Shown: piece by piece, positions 55,221 to 63,233 of the stretch | Layout of the letters: each line of letters opens with the position of its first letter | Position numbering within the stretch: position 1 is the first letter of the stretch | Notes under the pieces: model-generated | The model's database searches: none | What the model saw: the letters and a program-made list of their open reading frames with translations, nothing else | Told to the model about the DNA's origin: nothing | DNA from: Aeromicrobium yanjiei | GTDB lineage: Bacteria > Actinomycetota > Actinomycetes > Propionibacteriales > Nocardioidaceae | Reading direction: 5' to 3' | Length of the DNA: 64,000 nucleotides | Assembly (NCBI RefSeq): GCF_009649075.1 | Contig: NZ_CP045737.1 | Location: forward strand, 2,046,001-2,110,000 | Made by a program: the position numbers and the translations under genes

Positions 55221-56800
55221 GCGCCTTTACAGGGACGAGACCGCTGCTCCGGGTGTCGGCTCGCCAGGACGCCCGCAACATCGCACCGTGGATCGCCGGT
55301 GTCACGGCGCTCTCGGCCTCGTCGGTGCTGGCCTACGCCTGGATCTTCCCGGACCGGGAGGACCGTGAGGCGCTCGCGCGGGCGCTGGGCGGCAACCCGG
55401 CCCTGTCATTGATCTTCGGTCCGGCGCGCGACCTCCTGACCGCCGACGGCTTCAACGCCTGGCGAGCCGGCGGCCTCGGCGCATTCTTCGCCGCCCTCAT
55501 GGCGATCCTGGTCGTGGTGCGCAACAGCCGTGCGGCCGAGGACTCGGGCCAGGCCGAGTTGCTCGCCTCGGGGGTCATGGGCCGTCAGACCCGGCTGGGC
55601 GTGGCGGTGACGCTCGGCGTGGTCGCGTCCGTGGCGCTCGGAATCGTCTCGTTCCTCGTCACAGTCGCCTGCGGGGGCGGCGCGGCAGCCACGTGCATCC
55701 TCTGTGCGACGTTCACCGGCGCGGGACTGATGTTCACCGGCGCGGCCGCGGTGACCGCCCAGATCTCGTCGGACGCCCGCACCGCGACCAGCCTGGGGGT
55801 GGCGACCGCGGGTGTGCTGTACGTGCTCCGTGGCTACCTCGACTCGAGCGGGGCTCCGGGCTGGACCGACTGGGTGACCCCGTTCGGCTGGCTCGAGGCG
55901 ACCCATCCGGCGACCGACAACCGCGTGTGGCCCCTGCTGCCGGCAGTGGCACTCGCGGTCGTGCTCGTCGCCGTGGCCTTCGCGCTGCAGGAGCGCCGCG
56001 ACTTCGGGCAGGGCGCTGTCGCCACCCGCCCCGGCCCGGCGCGTGGCGGCTGGGTGACGTCCCCCTGGGGCCTCGCCGTGCGTCTGCATCGCGGGCCCTT
56101 GGTGGCCTGGTTCATCGCGTTCGCCGCTCTCGGCGTGGTCTTCGGCAACCTGGCCTCGTCGATCGGTGACGTGCTCGCGGCCAACCCCGCAATGGCCGAG
56201 ACGATCGCGGGCGGGGCAACCGGCCAGCGGGCCGCGACGCTCGGTTTCATCGTGACCATCCTGCATCTCACCGGCATGATCGCTGCGGTGCTGGGCGTCC
56301 AGGTGGCGCTGCGGATGCGTTCCGAGGAGGTCGACTACCGGGTCGAGCCGCTCCTGGCCGGATCGCTGCGGCGCAAGGTCTACCTCGCGAGCAACCTCGT
56401 GGTCGCCTTGGCGGGATCCGCACTCGCCATGGCGCTCGCCGGTGTGACCATGAGCATCGTCGGGCCGCGGGAGGACATCTCGGCTCGGGACATCATCGGG
56501 CAGGCCCTCGCCACGATCCCGGCGGTCTGGCTGCTGGTCGCCATCGCGTTCGCCGCAGTGGGCGCCGCGCCTCGCATCCGCCTGATTGGGTGGCTGGGCA
56601 TCGTGGCCTCGTTCGGTCTCACGATCCTCGGACCGACGTTCAAGCTGCCGGACTGGGCGCTCGACATCAGCCCGTTCCGCCACGTCCCGGCTGTCGCAGC
56701 GTCCTCGACGGACTGGTCCGGTCTGGCCTGGCTGTGCGTGGTGGCCCTCGCCCTGATGGCCGTCGCCTTTGTCGGCTTCCGCCGTCGCGACGTGCTGTGA
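55217..56800 (+). CDS. ABC exporter permease (polyketide-antibiotic type)
   Basis: The 527-residue membrane protein has about 12 hydrophobic segments in two similar halves (LIFGPARDLLTADGF in half one, VLAANPAMAETIAGGATG in half two), the arrangement of single-chain ABC-2 permeases that pair with the preceding ATPase. It probably exports a lipid or antibiotic-like molecule. No biosynthetic genes are near. The sigma factor on the other strand shares the upstream region and could control it, which is inference. Confidence 0.88.
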   Translation: MSAFTGTRPLLRVSARQDARNIAPWIAGVTALSASSVLAYAWIFPDREDREALARALGGNPALSLIFGPARDLLTADGFNAWRAGGLGAFFAALMAILVVVRNSRAAEDSGQAELLASGVMGRQTRLGVAVTLGVVASVALGIVSFLVTVACGGGAAATCILCATFTGAGLMFTGAAAVTAQISSDARTATSLGVATAGVLYVLRGYLDSSGAPGWTDWVTPFGWLEATHPATDNRVWPLLPAVALAVVLVAVAFALQERRDFGQGAVATRPGPARGGWVTSPWGLAVRLHRGPLVAWFIAFAALGVVFGNLASSIGDVLAANPAMAETIAGGATGQRAATLGFIVTILHLTGMIAAVLGVQVALRMRSEEVDYRVEPLLAGSLRRKVYLASNLVVALAGSALAMALAGVTMSIVGPREDISARDIIGQALATIPAVWLLVAIAFAAVGAAPRIRLIGWLGIVASFGLTILGPTFKLPDWALDISPFRHVPAVAASSTDWSGLAWLCVVALALMAVAFVGFRRRDVL

Positions 56801-56817
56801 GTCCCCGTCGCCGAGAT

Positions 56818-57843
56818 TCAGTCGCGGCCCGCCTGCTCGAACAGCCAGTCGCGGACGGCCGGGATCTTGTAGGCGGGCTCGAACGAGGCCATGTGCTCGG
56901 CGACGCCGCCGGGTCCGGAGGCGTCGGTCTCCTGCCCGTCCGCCTTCAGCACGGTGCCGGGCTCGAACGTCGCGAAGTTTGCCGTGTCGCCGTCCCCCAG
57001 CAGCTTGTTCGCCGCCGCGTCCAGCCGCCGCTCCGACCACGTCGCGTCCCAGGTAGCCGTGCCGAACGGCACCTTGGCGCGCTTCAGGAGGGCCTGCAGG
57101 TCCTTCTGCCCGTCCGTGGACCGGGTGTCACCGCCGGCCGCGATGTAGAGGAACGTCTCCGCGGCCATCCCTTCCAGCTGGCTCTTGTCCCACTGGCCCG
57201 ACACGAGGAGCTCGGCAGCGAAGAGGTCGGGATACTTCGCCGCCAGGTACAGGATCGTCATGCAGCCCATCGACTGGCCGGTGCCGTAGACCTCGTCGTC
57301 GTCCACGCTGTAGGTGTCCTCGATCGATTCCATGAAGCGTGCGGTCATCTCGACGTACTCGGTGGTCGAGTAGCCGTCGCGGTCGTCGATGATGACGCTC
57401 GGGTACTCGGGCACCAGCACGATGCTCTCGTGCTCCTGCTGGTCTCTGTCACCGGCCCAGACCAGGGCGCCGTACTGCGAAAGCGGCGCCGTCACGTCCT
57501 GCCCCACCAGGCTCGCGTCCCCGATGAACAGCACCACCGGGTACTCCTTGGTCGTGCTGTAGCCGTCGGGCAGGAAGATGTTGTAGGGCAGCGTCCGTCC
57601 GGTCTCGGCGTCCTTGTAGGTCTTCTGCTTGAACTTGCTCTTGACCTGCGCCGCGAGCTCGGTGGCGTCGGCGCTGGCCGACGGGGTCTGCCCACCCGGC
57701 GGGCCGGTCGACGTCGAGGCGGGAGCGCGCGACGGCTGGTCGGAGTCGCCGTCGCTCGAGGAGCCGCACGCAGCGACACCCAACAGCAGGGCGCTGCAGG
57801 CAGCCGCGGTGAGGCAAGGACGGGAGAACCATGAACGTGTCAT
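56818..57843 (-). CDS. Lipoprotein alpha/beta-hydrolase (esterase)
   Basis: The 341-residue protein has a signal with lipobox GVAAC (Cys26), a Ser/Thr/Pro linker to about residue 60, and an alpha/beta-hydrolase core: LPYNIFLPDGYSTTKEYPVVLFIGD, nucleophile elbow YGTGQSMGCMTILYLAAKYP, and a late His in GGVAEHMASF. This resembles PHB-depolymerase or feruloyl-esterase-like peptidases that cleave ester bonds in polymers at the cell surface. ATG 57843 has AGGAAG six bases upstream. Confidence 0.82.
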   Translation of the reverse strand: MTRSWFSRPCLTAAACSALLLGVAACGSSSDGDSDQPSRAPASTSTGPPGGQTPSASADATELAAQVKSKFKQKTYKDAETGRTLPYNIFLPDGYSTTKEYPVVLFIGDASLVGQDVTAPLSQYGALVWAGDRDQQEHESIVLVPEYPSVIIDDRDGYSTTEYVEMTARFMESIEDTYSVDDDEVYGTGQSMGCMTILYLAAKYPDLFAAELLVSGQWDKSQLEGMAAETFLYIAAGGDTRSTDGQKDLQALLKRAKVPFGTATWDATWSERRLDAAANKLLGDGDTANFATFEPGTVLKADGQETDASGPGGVAEHMASFEPAYKIPAVRDWLFEQAGRD

Positions 57844-58013
57844 GTCGGACTTCCTGACGATCAAGATCGGGGAAGCGGTTCACCACCCCCCGTCCGCCCG
57901 CAGGACGAGCAGACCACTTGACTGTCCCGCGGTACCGCGCCGGGCAGGCAGAGGACGAAGTCCTCGCCGCCCCGGGCGCTTGGCCCACGGCAGCGAGCAG
58001 GCGCCGTGAGACC

Positions 58014-58268
58014 TCAGTCCCTCGACGGCTTCTCGCGGCGAAACCAGCTCCAACCGAGCACGGCAGCCGCCAACACCCAGTTGACAACGATCACCCATCC
58101 TCTGGATCTCTCGTCGTCCAGCGCCCACGCGAACGTGACCAATGCGGCGAAAACTGCAAGAGGCACGGCATCTCGCCACCACGCCCGCGGGCGCGGCACC
58201 CGCCCTCGTTCTACCCACCACGTGGATCGCCGAACGTCCGACCGGTCATTCGGCTCGAGGGACGGCAT
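58014..58268 (-). CDS. Small two-helix membrane protein
   Basis: The predicted 84-residue protein has a charged N-terminus (MPSLEPNDRSDVRR) and two hydrophobic helices (AVPLAVFAALVTFAWAL and WVIVVNWVLAAAVLGWSW). No family recognised and no Shine-Dalgarno sequence seen; an earlier GTG at 58307 would add 13 residues. Upstream and downstream genes are likewise small hypothetical membrane proteins on the same strand. Confidence 0.45.
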   Translation of the reverse strand: MPSLEPNDRSDVRRSTWWVERGRVPRPRAWWRDAVPLAVFAALVTFAWALDDERSRGWVIVVNWVLAAAVLGWSWFRREKPSRD

Positions 58269-58346
58269 GTCGTCAGCATCACGGGGTGACGATGCCGTCG
58301 CAACCACTGGACTGCCGAAGATCCGGACCCCGATGGGAGCGCATGG

Positions 58347-58538
58347 CTAGTGCATCGCCTTCCAGTGGCGTCGAGCGTTCAGGAAACCGATGACGCCCAC
58401 CACCGCGCCCACGCCTGCCCCCAGCCACGACTCCCGTGTGAGTGAGAGGACTGCGTAAACGGTGAACGAGGCTCCAGTCACCATGCCGATCCAGAACAAC
58501 GGTCTGTCGTGCGGCGAGTAGTACGCCTCATCGGGCAT
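58347..58538 (-). CDS. Small two-helix membrane protein
   Basis: The 63-residue protein has two hydrophobic helices (PLFWIGMVTGASFTVYAVLSL and WLGAGVGAVVGVIGFLNARR). It has the feel of a small bacterial membrane protein and uses G/C-ending codons. Function unknown. Confidence 0.5.
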   Translation of the reverse strand: MPDEAYYSPHDRPLFWIGMVTGASFTVYAVLSLTRESWLGAGVGAVVGVIGFLNARRHWKAMH

Positions 58539-58610
58539 GACGTCACCGTATCGGTCCGCGCCCCCGATTCCCTCGAATCAGGGTCTCGCGCAGCCCCCTT
58601 GCAGTCGAGG

Positions 58611-59066
58611 CTACTCGTCTGGGAAGTCGCTGAACCGGTCCACTACGCGGCCCTCGCCGTCCTGGACAACCATGAGCCAATGGGTTTCCCGCTGGCCGCC
58701 TCGAGCAGCGCCCGTAGGCGTTCCTCCTGAGGATCTTCGGCACGTGCGGCGTGGACGACGGCTCCAACTGGTAATCCGCGTACACCAGAAACGGCTCGCT
58801 GCCCACGCTCAGGACGGACTGTCGGACATCCGCCGCCGCGTCATCGAAACTGCCCCATATGGGCCCAATCATGTTGTCCCACTGCTCGGGGGTCTTCACG
58901 ATCTCGACGTCGCGTCCTCGCGCAGCCTCAGGGTGATCCGACCGGGCGCAACTTCTCGCGCTGAGCCGATGCCGTCGAGAAACGTCAACAGTCGAGTCCA
59001 CTGTGCCGCCACGTGGCGATTCCCAGCATCGCCATCCGCGTCATGGGTTCTCACGAACCCATTCAT
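58611..59066 (-). pseudogene. Frameshifted remnant of a hypothetical gene
   Basis: Three adjacent frames on the minus strand read like one protein. From ATG 59066 the first frame gives MNGFVRTHDADGDAGN and then RITLRLREDA before running to a stop; the next frame gives DVEIVKTPEQWDNMIGPIWG, then DDAAADVRQSVLSVGSEPFL and DYQLEPSSTPHVP; a third frame gives ETHWLMVVQDGEGRVVDRFS and ends at TAG 58611. Joining them needs one shift near 58908 and another between about 58690 and 58730. A sequencing error is possible but two shifts favour a decayed gene. Confidence 0.6.
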
Positions 59067-59168
59067 CGTCGGAGAAGGTGGGAGGTCAAGGCCGCACCGG
59101 TTCACGTCGGTGGCGCCAAGCCCCATGAGCGGCGATGCGGTGCAGGTAGCCCGATGGAGAAACGAGAG

Positions 59169-59203
59169 ACCCTCTGACCGGCGATGATCGCTGATCAGAG
59201 GGT
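59169..59203 (-). terminator. Hairpin downstream of tRNA-Val (CAC)
   Basis: Arms ACCCTCTGA (59169–59177) and TCAGAGGGT (59195–59203) form a nine-base stem just after the tRNA on the minus strand. The following bases are only moderately T-rich. Confidence 0.5.
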
Positions 59204-59213
59204 TCTGTTGCGG

Positions 59214-59285
59214 TGGGCGATACTGGGTTCGAACCAGTGACCTCTTCGGTGTGAACGAAGCGCGCTACCACTGCGCCAATCGCCC
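59214..59285 (-). tRNA. tRNA-Val (CAC)
   Basis: The 72-base minus-strand sequence folds as a cloverleaf: acceptor GGGCGAT/ATCGCCC, D arm GCGCAGTGGTAGCGC, anticodon stem CTTCG/CGAAG with loop TTCACAC (anticodon CAC), and T arm with GGTTCGAACCC. CCA is not encoded. It reads GUG valine codons. It is nearly identical to tRNA-Val (GAC) at 60461 on the other strand. Confidence 0.93.
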
Positions 59286-59341
59286 GCGGGGTGCGTCCGA
59301 AACTCTAACCTATAGCTCCTCGGCACCTCGACCCCGGTGAC

Positions 59342-60175
59342 CTACGGGTCCATCCCCCGCGACACTTCACGCGCCCAGATCGCCTGCACGCGCTGCGTGA
59401 TCGGCCCCGGCGCCGGGAGCTCCCGGTCGTCCACCTTCGCGATCGCCTGCACGTTGCGCGTCGTGCCGACGAGGATCACCTCGTCCGCGGTCTGCAGCAC
59501 CTCGATCGGCGCGTCCTGCTCCGCGACGTCGATCTCACCGGCGCACCACTCGAGCACGAGCGCCCTGGTGACACCCGCGAGCGGGCCGGCCGCCAGAGTG
59601 GGTGTGAGAAGTCTCTCCTCCACGACGTAGAAGATGTTGGAGCCCGTCCCCTCGCAGAGCTGGCCGCGCGTGTTCGCCATGACGGCCTCGGACGCGCCGC
59701 GGGCCAGTGCGTGCTCGACCATGAGCGCGTTCTCGGCGTACGACGTGGTCTTCAGCCCCGAGAGCGCGCCTCGCTCGTTGCGGGGCCACGGGACCGTCAC
59801 GACGCTCGAGACGTCGGGAGGACGGTGGCACGGCTCGGAGATCACCACGTACGTCAGGCCTTCGGAGCCGCGCGGAGAGCCGAGCGGCCCACGGCCCGAG
59901 GTCACGGTCACCCGGATGCGCCCGAACTCGATGTCCTGGCCGTCCATCGTCGCTTCGACGCCCTCACGGACTGCGCCGACGTCGGGCGTGCCGATGCCGA
60001 GCCCTTCCGCGGACCGCACGAGCCGGTCCAGGTGCCGCGTCAACGCGAACGGCTCGTTGCGGCTGATCTGCACCGTCTCGAAGACTCCGTCGCCGACGAT
60101 CATGCCGTGATCGAGCGGGCTGATCACTGGCTCGTCAGGGAATTTCAGCAGCTGGCCGTTGACCCATGTCTTCAT
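59342..60175 (-). CDS. pabC: Aminodeoxychorismate lyase / class IV aminotransferase
   Basis: PabC releases pyruvate from 4-amino-4-deoxychorismate to give 4-aminobenzoate for folate. The 277-residue PLP enzyme has DHGMIVGDGVFETVQI near residue 22, Lys in SGLKTTSYAENALMVEHA near 143, the EGTGSNIFYV motif near 175, and LQTADEVILVGTTRNVQAI near 230. Class IV enzymes also include branched-chain and D-amino-acid aminotransferases, so pabC is the best but not certain call. No pabA/pabB are in the window. tRNA genes flank it on both sides. Confidence 0.8.
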   Translation of the reverse strand: MKTWVNGQLLKFPDEPVISPLDHGMIVGDGVFETVQISRNEPFALTRHLDRLVRSAEGLGIGTPDVGAVREGVEATMDGQDIEFGRIRVTVTSGRGPLGSPRGSEGLTYVVISEPCHRPPDVSSVVTVPWPRNERGALSGLKTTSYAENALMVEHALARGASEAVMANTRGQLCEGTGSNIFYVVEERLLTPTLAAGPLAGVTRALVLEWCAGEIDVAEQDAPIEVLQTADEVILVGTTRNVQAIAKVDDRELPAPGPITQRVQAIWAREVSRGMDP

Positions 60176-60201
60176 GATCGAAGGCTACGCCGACCCCGGT
60201 T

Positions 60202-60230
60202 TTGGGTCTGCGGGAACCATCGGCTAATGT
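60202..60230 (+). promoter_or_regulatory. Candidate promoter of the tRNA-Gly–Cys–Val cluster
   Basis: TTGGGT (60202–60207), 17 bases, then TAATGT (60225–60230), about 30 bases before the tRNA-Gly gene. Confidence 0.55.
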
Positions 60231-60259
60231 TTCATCTCGGCCTCCGGTAGAGGCCAAGT

Positions 60260-60331
60260 GCGGACATAGCTCAGTGGTAGAGCATCACCTTGCCAAGGTG
60301 AGGGTCGCGAGTTCGAATCTCGTTGTCCGCT
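60260..60331 (+). tRNA. tRNA-Gly (GCC)
   Basis: 72 bases, acceptor GCGGACA/TGTCCGC, anticodon stem TCACC/GGTGA with loop TTGCCAA (anticodon GCC), T arm GAGTTCGAATCTC. No encoded CCA. First of three plus-strand tRNA genes. Confidence 0.94.
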
Positions 60332-60358
60332 CGGAGAGGGTCTCCATACCCATCCTGC

Positions 60359-60429
60359 GGTGGGTTGGCCGAGAGGCGAGGCAACGGACTGCAAATCCGT
60401 TTACACGGGTTCAAATCCCGTACCCACCT
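60359..60429 (+). tRNA. tRNA-Cys (GCA)
   Basis: 71 bases, acceptor GGTGGGT/ACCCACC, anticodon stem ACGGA/TCCGT with loop CTGCAAA (anticodon GCA), T arm CGGGTTCAAATCCCG. No encoded CCA. Confidence 0.94.
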
Positions 60430-60460
60430 CGAACGTCACAACTTCATAAGCACCAGCAAT

Positions 60461-60532
60461 GGGCGATTGGCGCAGCGGTAGCGCGCTTCCCTGACACGGA
60501 AGAGGTCACTGGTTCAAACCCAGTATCGCCCA
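60461..60532 (+). tRNA. tRNA-Val (GAC)
   Basis: 72 bases, acceptor GGGCGAT/ATCGCCC, anticodon stem CTTCC/GGAAG with loop CTGACAC (anticodon GAC). Differs from the inverted tRNA-Val (CAC) at 59214 mainly in the anticodon arm, plus one base in the D loop and one in the T loop. Confidence 0.94.
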
Positions 60533-60540
60533 CACGGAAG

Positions 60541-60577
60541 AAGCCCCCGGAATCCCAACAGATTTCGGGGGCTTTTC
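60541..60577 (+). terminator. Rho-independent terminator of the tRNA cluster
   Basis: AAGCCCCCGGAATC (60541–60554) pairs with GATTTCGGGGGCTT (60561–60574) around a six-base loop, with one G-U pair, followed by TTTTC. Confidence 0.85.
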
Positions 60578-60630
60578 GTCGTTCTCGGGAATGTCGAGGC
60601 GGTGGGCCTTGGCCCTGACAGAATCGGCGC

Positions 60631-61065
60631 ATGAGCCAGCCCGCTCCCCCGCACCTCTCGCATCCAGGGAAGCCCAAGACCCGCAGGAGCCCGGTAGGCG
60701 GCCCGTTGGGCGTGGTTCTGGTCCTCGGCGTGCTGGGCATCGGCGCTTCGATCCTCTTCGTCGTCATGAACGCCGGTTCCAGCTCATCCGGCGAGGCGTC
60801 GGGTGAGAACGGCGCCCTGGGCGCTTGCGAGACCTTCGTCAAGCAGGAGCTCCAGAGCCCCTCCACCGCGGTGTTCAGCGGAGCTGCCGCCGAGGGGAAG
60901 ACACCCGAGTGGGTCGTCCATGGAGCAGTCGACTCGATGAAGAGCGTCGGGGCGACCATGCGTACGTCGCGCAGCTACTACGAGTGCCCTGTGCGTCGGG
61001 TCGGGGACGACACGTGGCAGCCGGCTGGCCCCGTACGCGTCGGCGACGCTCCCTACCGACGCTGA
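60631..61065 (+). CDS. Single-pass membrane protein of unknown function
   Basis: The 144-residue protein has a proline-rich cytosolic start, one membrane helix (GVVLVLGVLGIGASILFVVMNA), a Ser/Gly linker and a small extracytoplasmic domain containing ACETFVKQELQSPSTAVFSG and YYECPVRRVG. The CxxFVKxxLKSPSTAxF motif occurs in many actinobacterial and other bacterial proteins of unknown role. Two cysteines could form a disulfide. No operon partners on either side. Confidence 0.7.
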   Translation: MSQPAPPHLSHPGKPKTRRSPVGGPLGVVLVLGVLGIGASILFVVMNAGSSSSGEASGENGALGACETFVKQELQSPSTAVFSGAAAEGKTPEWVVHGAVDSMKSVGATMRTSRSYYECPVRRVGDDTWQPAGPVRVGDAPYRR

Positions 61066-61130
61066 GGACGTTCTTCGTGCCCCCGGAACGCAGCGACCGA
61101 CCCCGGACGGCAATCGAGACAAGCGTTCGA

Positions 61131-61136
61131 TAACCT
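61131..61136 (+). promoter_or_regulatory. Candidate leaderless -10 box, YgiB-like operon
   Basis: TAACCT, seven bases, GTG 61144. Confidence 0.5.
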
Positions 61137-61143
61137 TCCCGCC

Positions 61144-61509
61144 GTGGACAAGCGAAGGCGTTCGATGACCGTGGGAATCGGTGTGGTCACTGTCGCGCTG
61201 GTCGGTCTCGGCGCCGCGGGCTCGCGGGCCGAGGAGCGCGGCGTGTGTGTCGACCGCTCCAGCGACGTGCGGGTGGCCGACGACCAGTGCGACGACGACA
61301 GCGCGTCGTCCGGCGCCGGCTACGGCGGCTACGGGTGGTACTACATCCCCGCAGGCCGGCGTGCACCCGCAGAGGGTCAGGCGGTCGCGGGTCAGGGGTC
61401 CTTCGTGACCCCGACCAACAAGTCGTTCACCAAGGGCGGGGTCGCTGCGGACGGCGGCACGGTGACACGCGGCGGATTCTTCTCCGGCAAGGGCTCCTTC
61501 GGCGGATGA
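61144..61509 (+). CDS. Small exported protein, YgiB/DUF1190-like position
   Basis: The 121-residue protein has a basic N-terminus and one membrane segment (MTVGIGVVTVALVGLGAAGS), then a low-complexity exported region with Cys-x-D repeats (ERGVCVDRSSDVRVADDQCD), Gly/Tyr runs (YGGYGWYYIPAG) and Gly-Ser rich end (RGGFFSGKGSFGG). Escherichia coli YgiB and YjfM, which precede YgiC and YjfC, share this character, though I cannot show homology. Its stop overlaps the ATP-grasp gene by four bases. Confidence 0.6.
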   Translation: MDKRRRSMTVGIGVVTVALVGLGAAGSRAEERGVCVDRSSDVRVADDQCDDDSASSGAGYGGYGWYYIPAGRRAPAEGQAVAGQGSFVTPTNKSFTKGGVAADGGTVTRGGFFSGKGSFGG

Positions 61510-62729
61510 GACGTGTGCAGACGACGGCGCGGCCGGACTGGCTGAGCCTCGTGGAGGAGCAGGGCCTGACGTACGCCGTCGATCGCACCGGGGACGGGAG
61601 CGAGGTGCCGTACTGGGACGAGACCGCGTACTACGAGTTCACCGAGGACGACGTCGACTACCTCGAGCGCGTCACGGACGAGCTCCACACAATGGCCATG
61701 CAGGCGGCCGCGCGCATGGCGGACGACGCCCAGCTCATCCAGCGGCACAAGCTGCCTCCGGGCGCCGGCGACCTCCTCGCCCGGTCCCTGCGCGACGGCG
61801 CGGAGACGTCCATCTACGGCCGGTTCGACCTGGCCTGGGACGGCACCGGCCCCGCCAAGCTGCTCGAGTACAACGCCGACACCCCGGCCGGGCTCGTCGA
61901 GGCCGCCGTGTGCCAGTGGATGTGGCTCGAGGACCTGCACCCCGAGCGCGATCAGTGGAACATGCTGCACGAGCACCTGGTCAAGCGGTGGGACGAGTTC
62001 CGGCGGACCACGGGAGCTGAGATCGTGCACTTCGCCGTCGGCCAGAACGAGCCGACGGAGGACTGGGCCACGGTCGCCTACCTGCGGGACACCGCGCAGG
62101 AGGCCGGCCTCGAGACCGTCGGCATCACGATCGAGGAGATTGGCTGGCACCACGAGCGGCTGACGTTCGTCGACGTCAAGGACCTCGAGATCGCTCACTG
62201 CTTCAAGATGTACCCGACCGAGTGGATGCTGGACTCCACGTTCGGCCCGCTCGTGATCGACGGCTCGTCCCGCACGCGCTGGATCGAGCCGCCGTGGAAG
62301 CTGCTCCTGGGCTCCAAGGCGCTGCTCCCCGTGATGTGGGAGATGTTCGCGGGCCACGAGAACCTCCTGCCCAGCTACTTCGACGCCCCGTACGCGATGC
62401 GCGAGTACGTGACCAAGCCGCTGTTCGGGTGGGAGGGCGACGGCGTCGAGATCCACACCCCGCACGTCCGCGAGGCGGTCGAGGCGACGCACTCGGCCGG
62501 CCAGGAGCTCGTCTACCAGAAGTACGTCGAGCTGCCCGACTTCGACGGCAACCACCCGGTGCTGGGCACGTGGGTCATCGGCGGACGCGCGGCCGGGCTC
62601 GGTGTGCGCGAGTCGAGCAACCGCATCACCAACACCGAGGCGCGCTTCGTCCCCCACCTCATGTCCACCGCGCGGTCCTCCCCCGAGCAGGTCGCTGCCT
62701 GGCTCGCCGAGACCGGGCACACCCTGTGA
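61506..62729 (+). CDS. YgiC/YjfC-like glutathionylspermidine synthase-family ATP-grasp ligase
   Basis: The 407-residue protein matches the synthetase half of glutathionylspermidine synthase: YWDETAYYEFTEDDVD near residue 35, SIYGRFDLAWDGTGPAKLLEYNADTPAGLVEAAVCQW near 105, WIEPPWKLLLGSKALLP near 258 and LPDFDGNHPVLGTWVIGG near 345. There is no N-terminal amidase domain. Family members join a peptide carboxylate to an amine with ATP; the YgiC/YjfC branch has no proven product. Actinobacteria lack glutathione, so a different substrate, perhaps a protein C-terminus, is likely. ATG 61506 overlaps the previous stop. Confidence 0.85.
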   Translation: MRRVQTTARPDWLSLVEEQGLTYAVDRTGDGSEVPYWDETAYYEFTEDDVDYLERVTDELHTMAMQAAARMADDAQLIQRHKLPPGAGDLLARSLRDGAETSIYGRFDLAWDGTGPAKLLEYNADTPAGLVEAAVCQWMWLEDLHPERDQWNMLHEHLVKRWDEFRRTTGAEIVHFAVGQNEPTEDWATVAYLRDTAQEAGLETVGITIEEIGWHHERLTFVDVKDLEIAHCFKMYPTEWMLDSTFGPLVIDGSSRTRWIEPPWKLLLGSKALLPVMWEMFAGHENLLPSYFDAPYAMREYVTKPLFGWEGDGVEIHTPHVREAVEATHSAGQELVYQKYVELPDFDGNHPVLGTWVIGGRAAGLGVRESSNRITNTEARFVPHLMSTARSSPEQVAAWLAETGHTL

Positions 62730-62769
62730 CCGCACGCGTCCCGATCAAACCGCACCACCTAGGAGAACC

Positions 62770-63192
62770 ATGGACCTGCTGAGCTCAGTTGGATACGCGC
62801 TGGCCTACGCGGCGATGGGCCTCGCGGTCCTCGGAGTCGGCTATCTCGTGCTCGACCTGCTGACCCCGGGACGGCTCGGGGAGCACATCATGCAGAACGC
62901 CTCGGTGAACGCGGCCATCGTCACCGCGGCCGGCATCCTCGGGCTCGGCGGGATCGTCTTCACCGCGATCTGGACCAACGGCGACTCCTCGTTCGGCGCC
63001 GCCCTGGGCTGGACGATCGCGTTCGGGCTCGTCGGGGTGGTGATGCAGGCGGCAGCGTTCCGTCTCCTCGACCTCATCACGCCCGACGACCTGTCCAAGA
63101 TCGTCACGCTTCCCGGCTTCCACCCGGCCTCGCTCGTCGCCGCGGCCACCCAGGTCTCGGTCTCGCTCGTGATCGTGGCCTGCATCGCCTGA
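62770..63192 (+). CDS. DUF350 (YjfL-like) membrane protein
   Basis: The 140-residue protein has four hydrophobic segments in two halves (AYAAMGLAVLGVGYLVLDLLTPG, VNAAIVTAAGILGLGGIVFTAIW, ALGWTIAFGLVGVVMQAAAFRLLDLITPD, LVAAATQVSVSLVIVACIA), the repeated arrangement of DUF350. AGGAG lies five bases before ATG 62770. Together with the two genes upstream it reproduces the YgiB–YgiC–YjfL type association, pointing to a membrane module around the ATP-grasp ligase. Confidence 0.82.
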   Translation: MDLLSSVGYALAYAAMGLAVLGVGYLVLDLLTPGRLGEHIMQNASVNAAIVTAAGILGLGGIVFTAIWTNGDSSFGAALGWTIAFGLVGVVMQAAAFRLLDLITPDDLSKIVTLPGFHPASLVAAATQVSVSLVIVACIA

Positions 63193-63233
63193 CATTCGCG
63201 AGACGATCCGGGCCGATCTGACATGGTCCAGAC

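Noticed and set aside
58543..59001. Intact 152-residue protein covering the frameshifted region
   Set aside because: Only its middle part looks protein-like; both ends become Arg/Gly-rich low-complexity sequence, and better continuations exist in the other two frames.
60176..60259. Possible attachment site at the tRNA-Gly gene
   Set aside because: No integrase and no repeated tRNA 3' end is found in the window.
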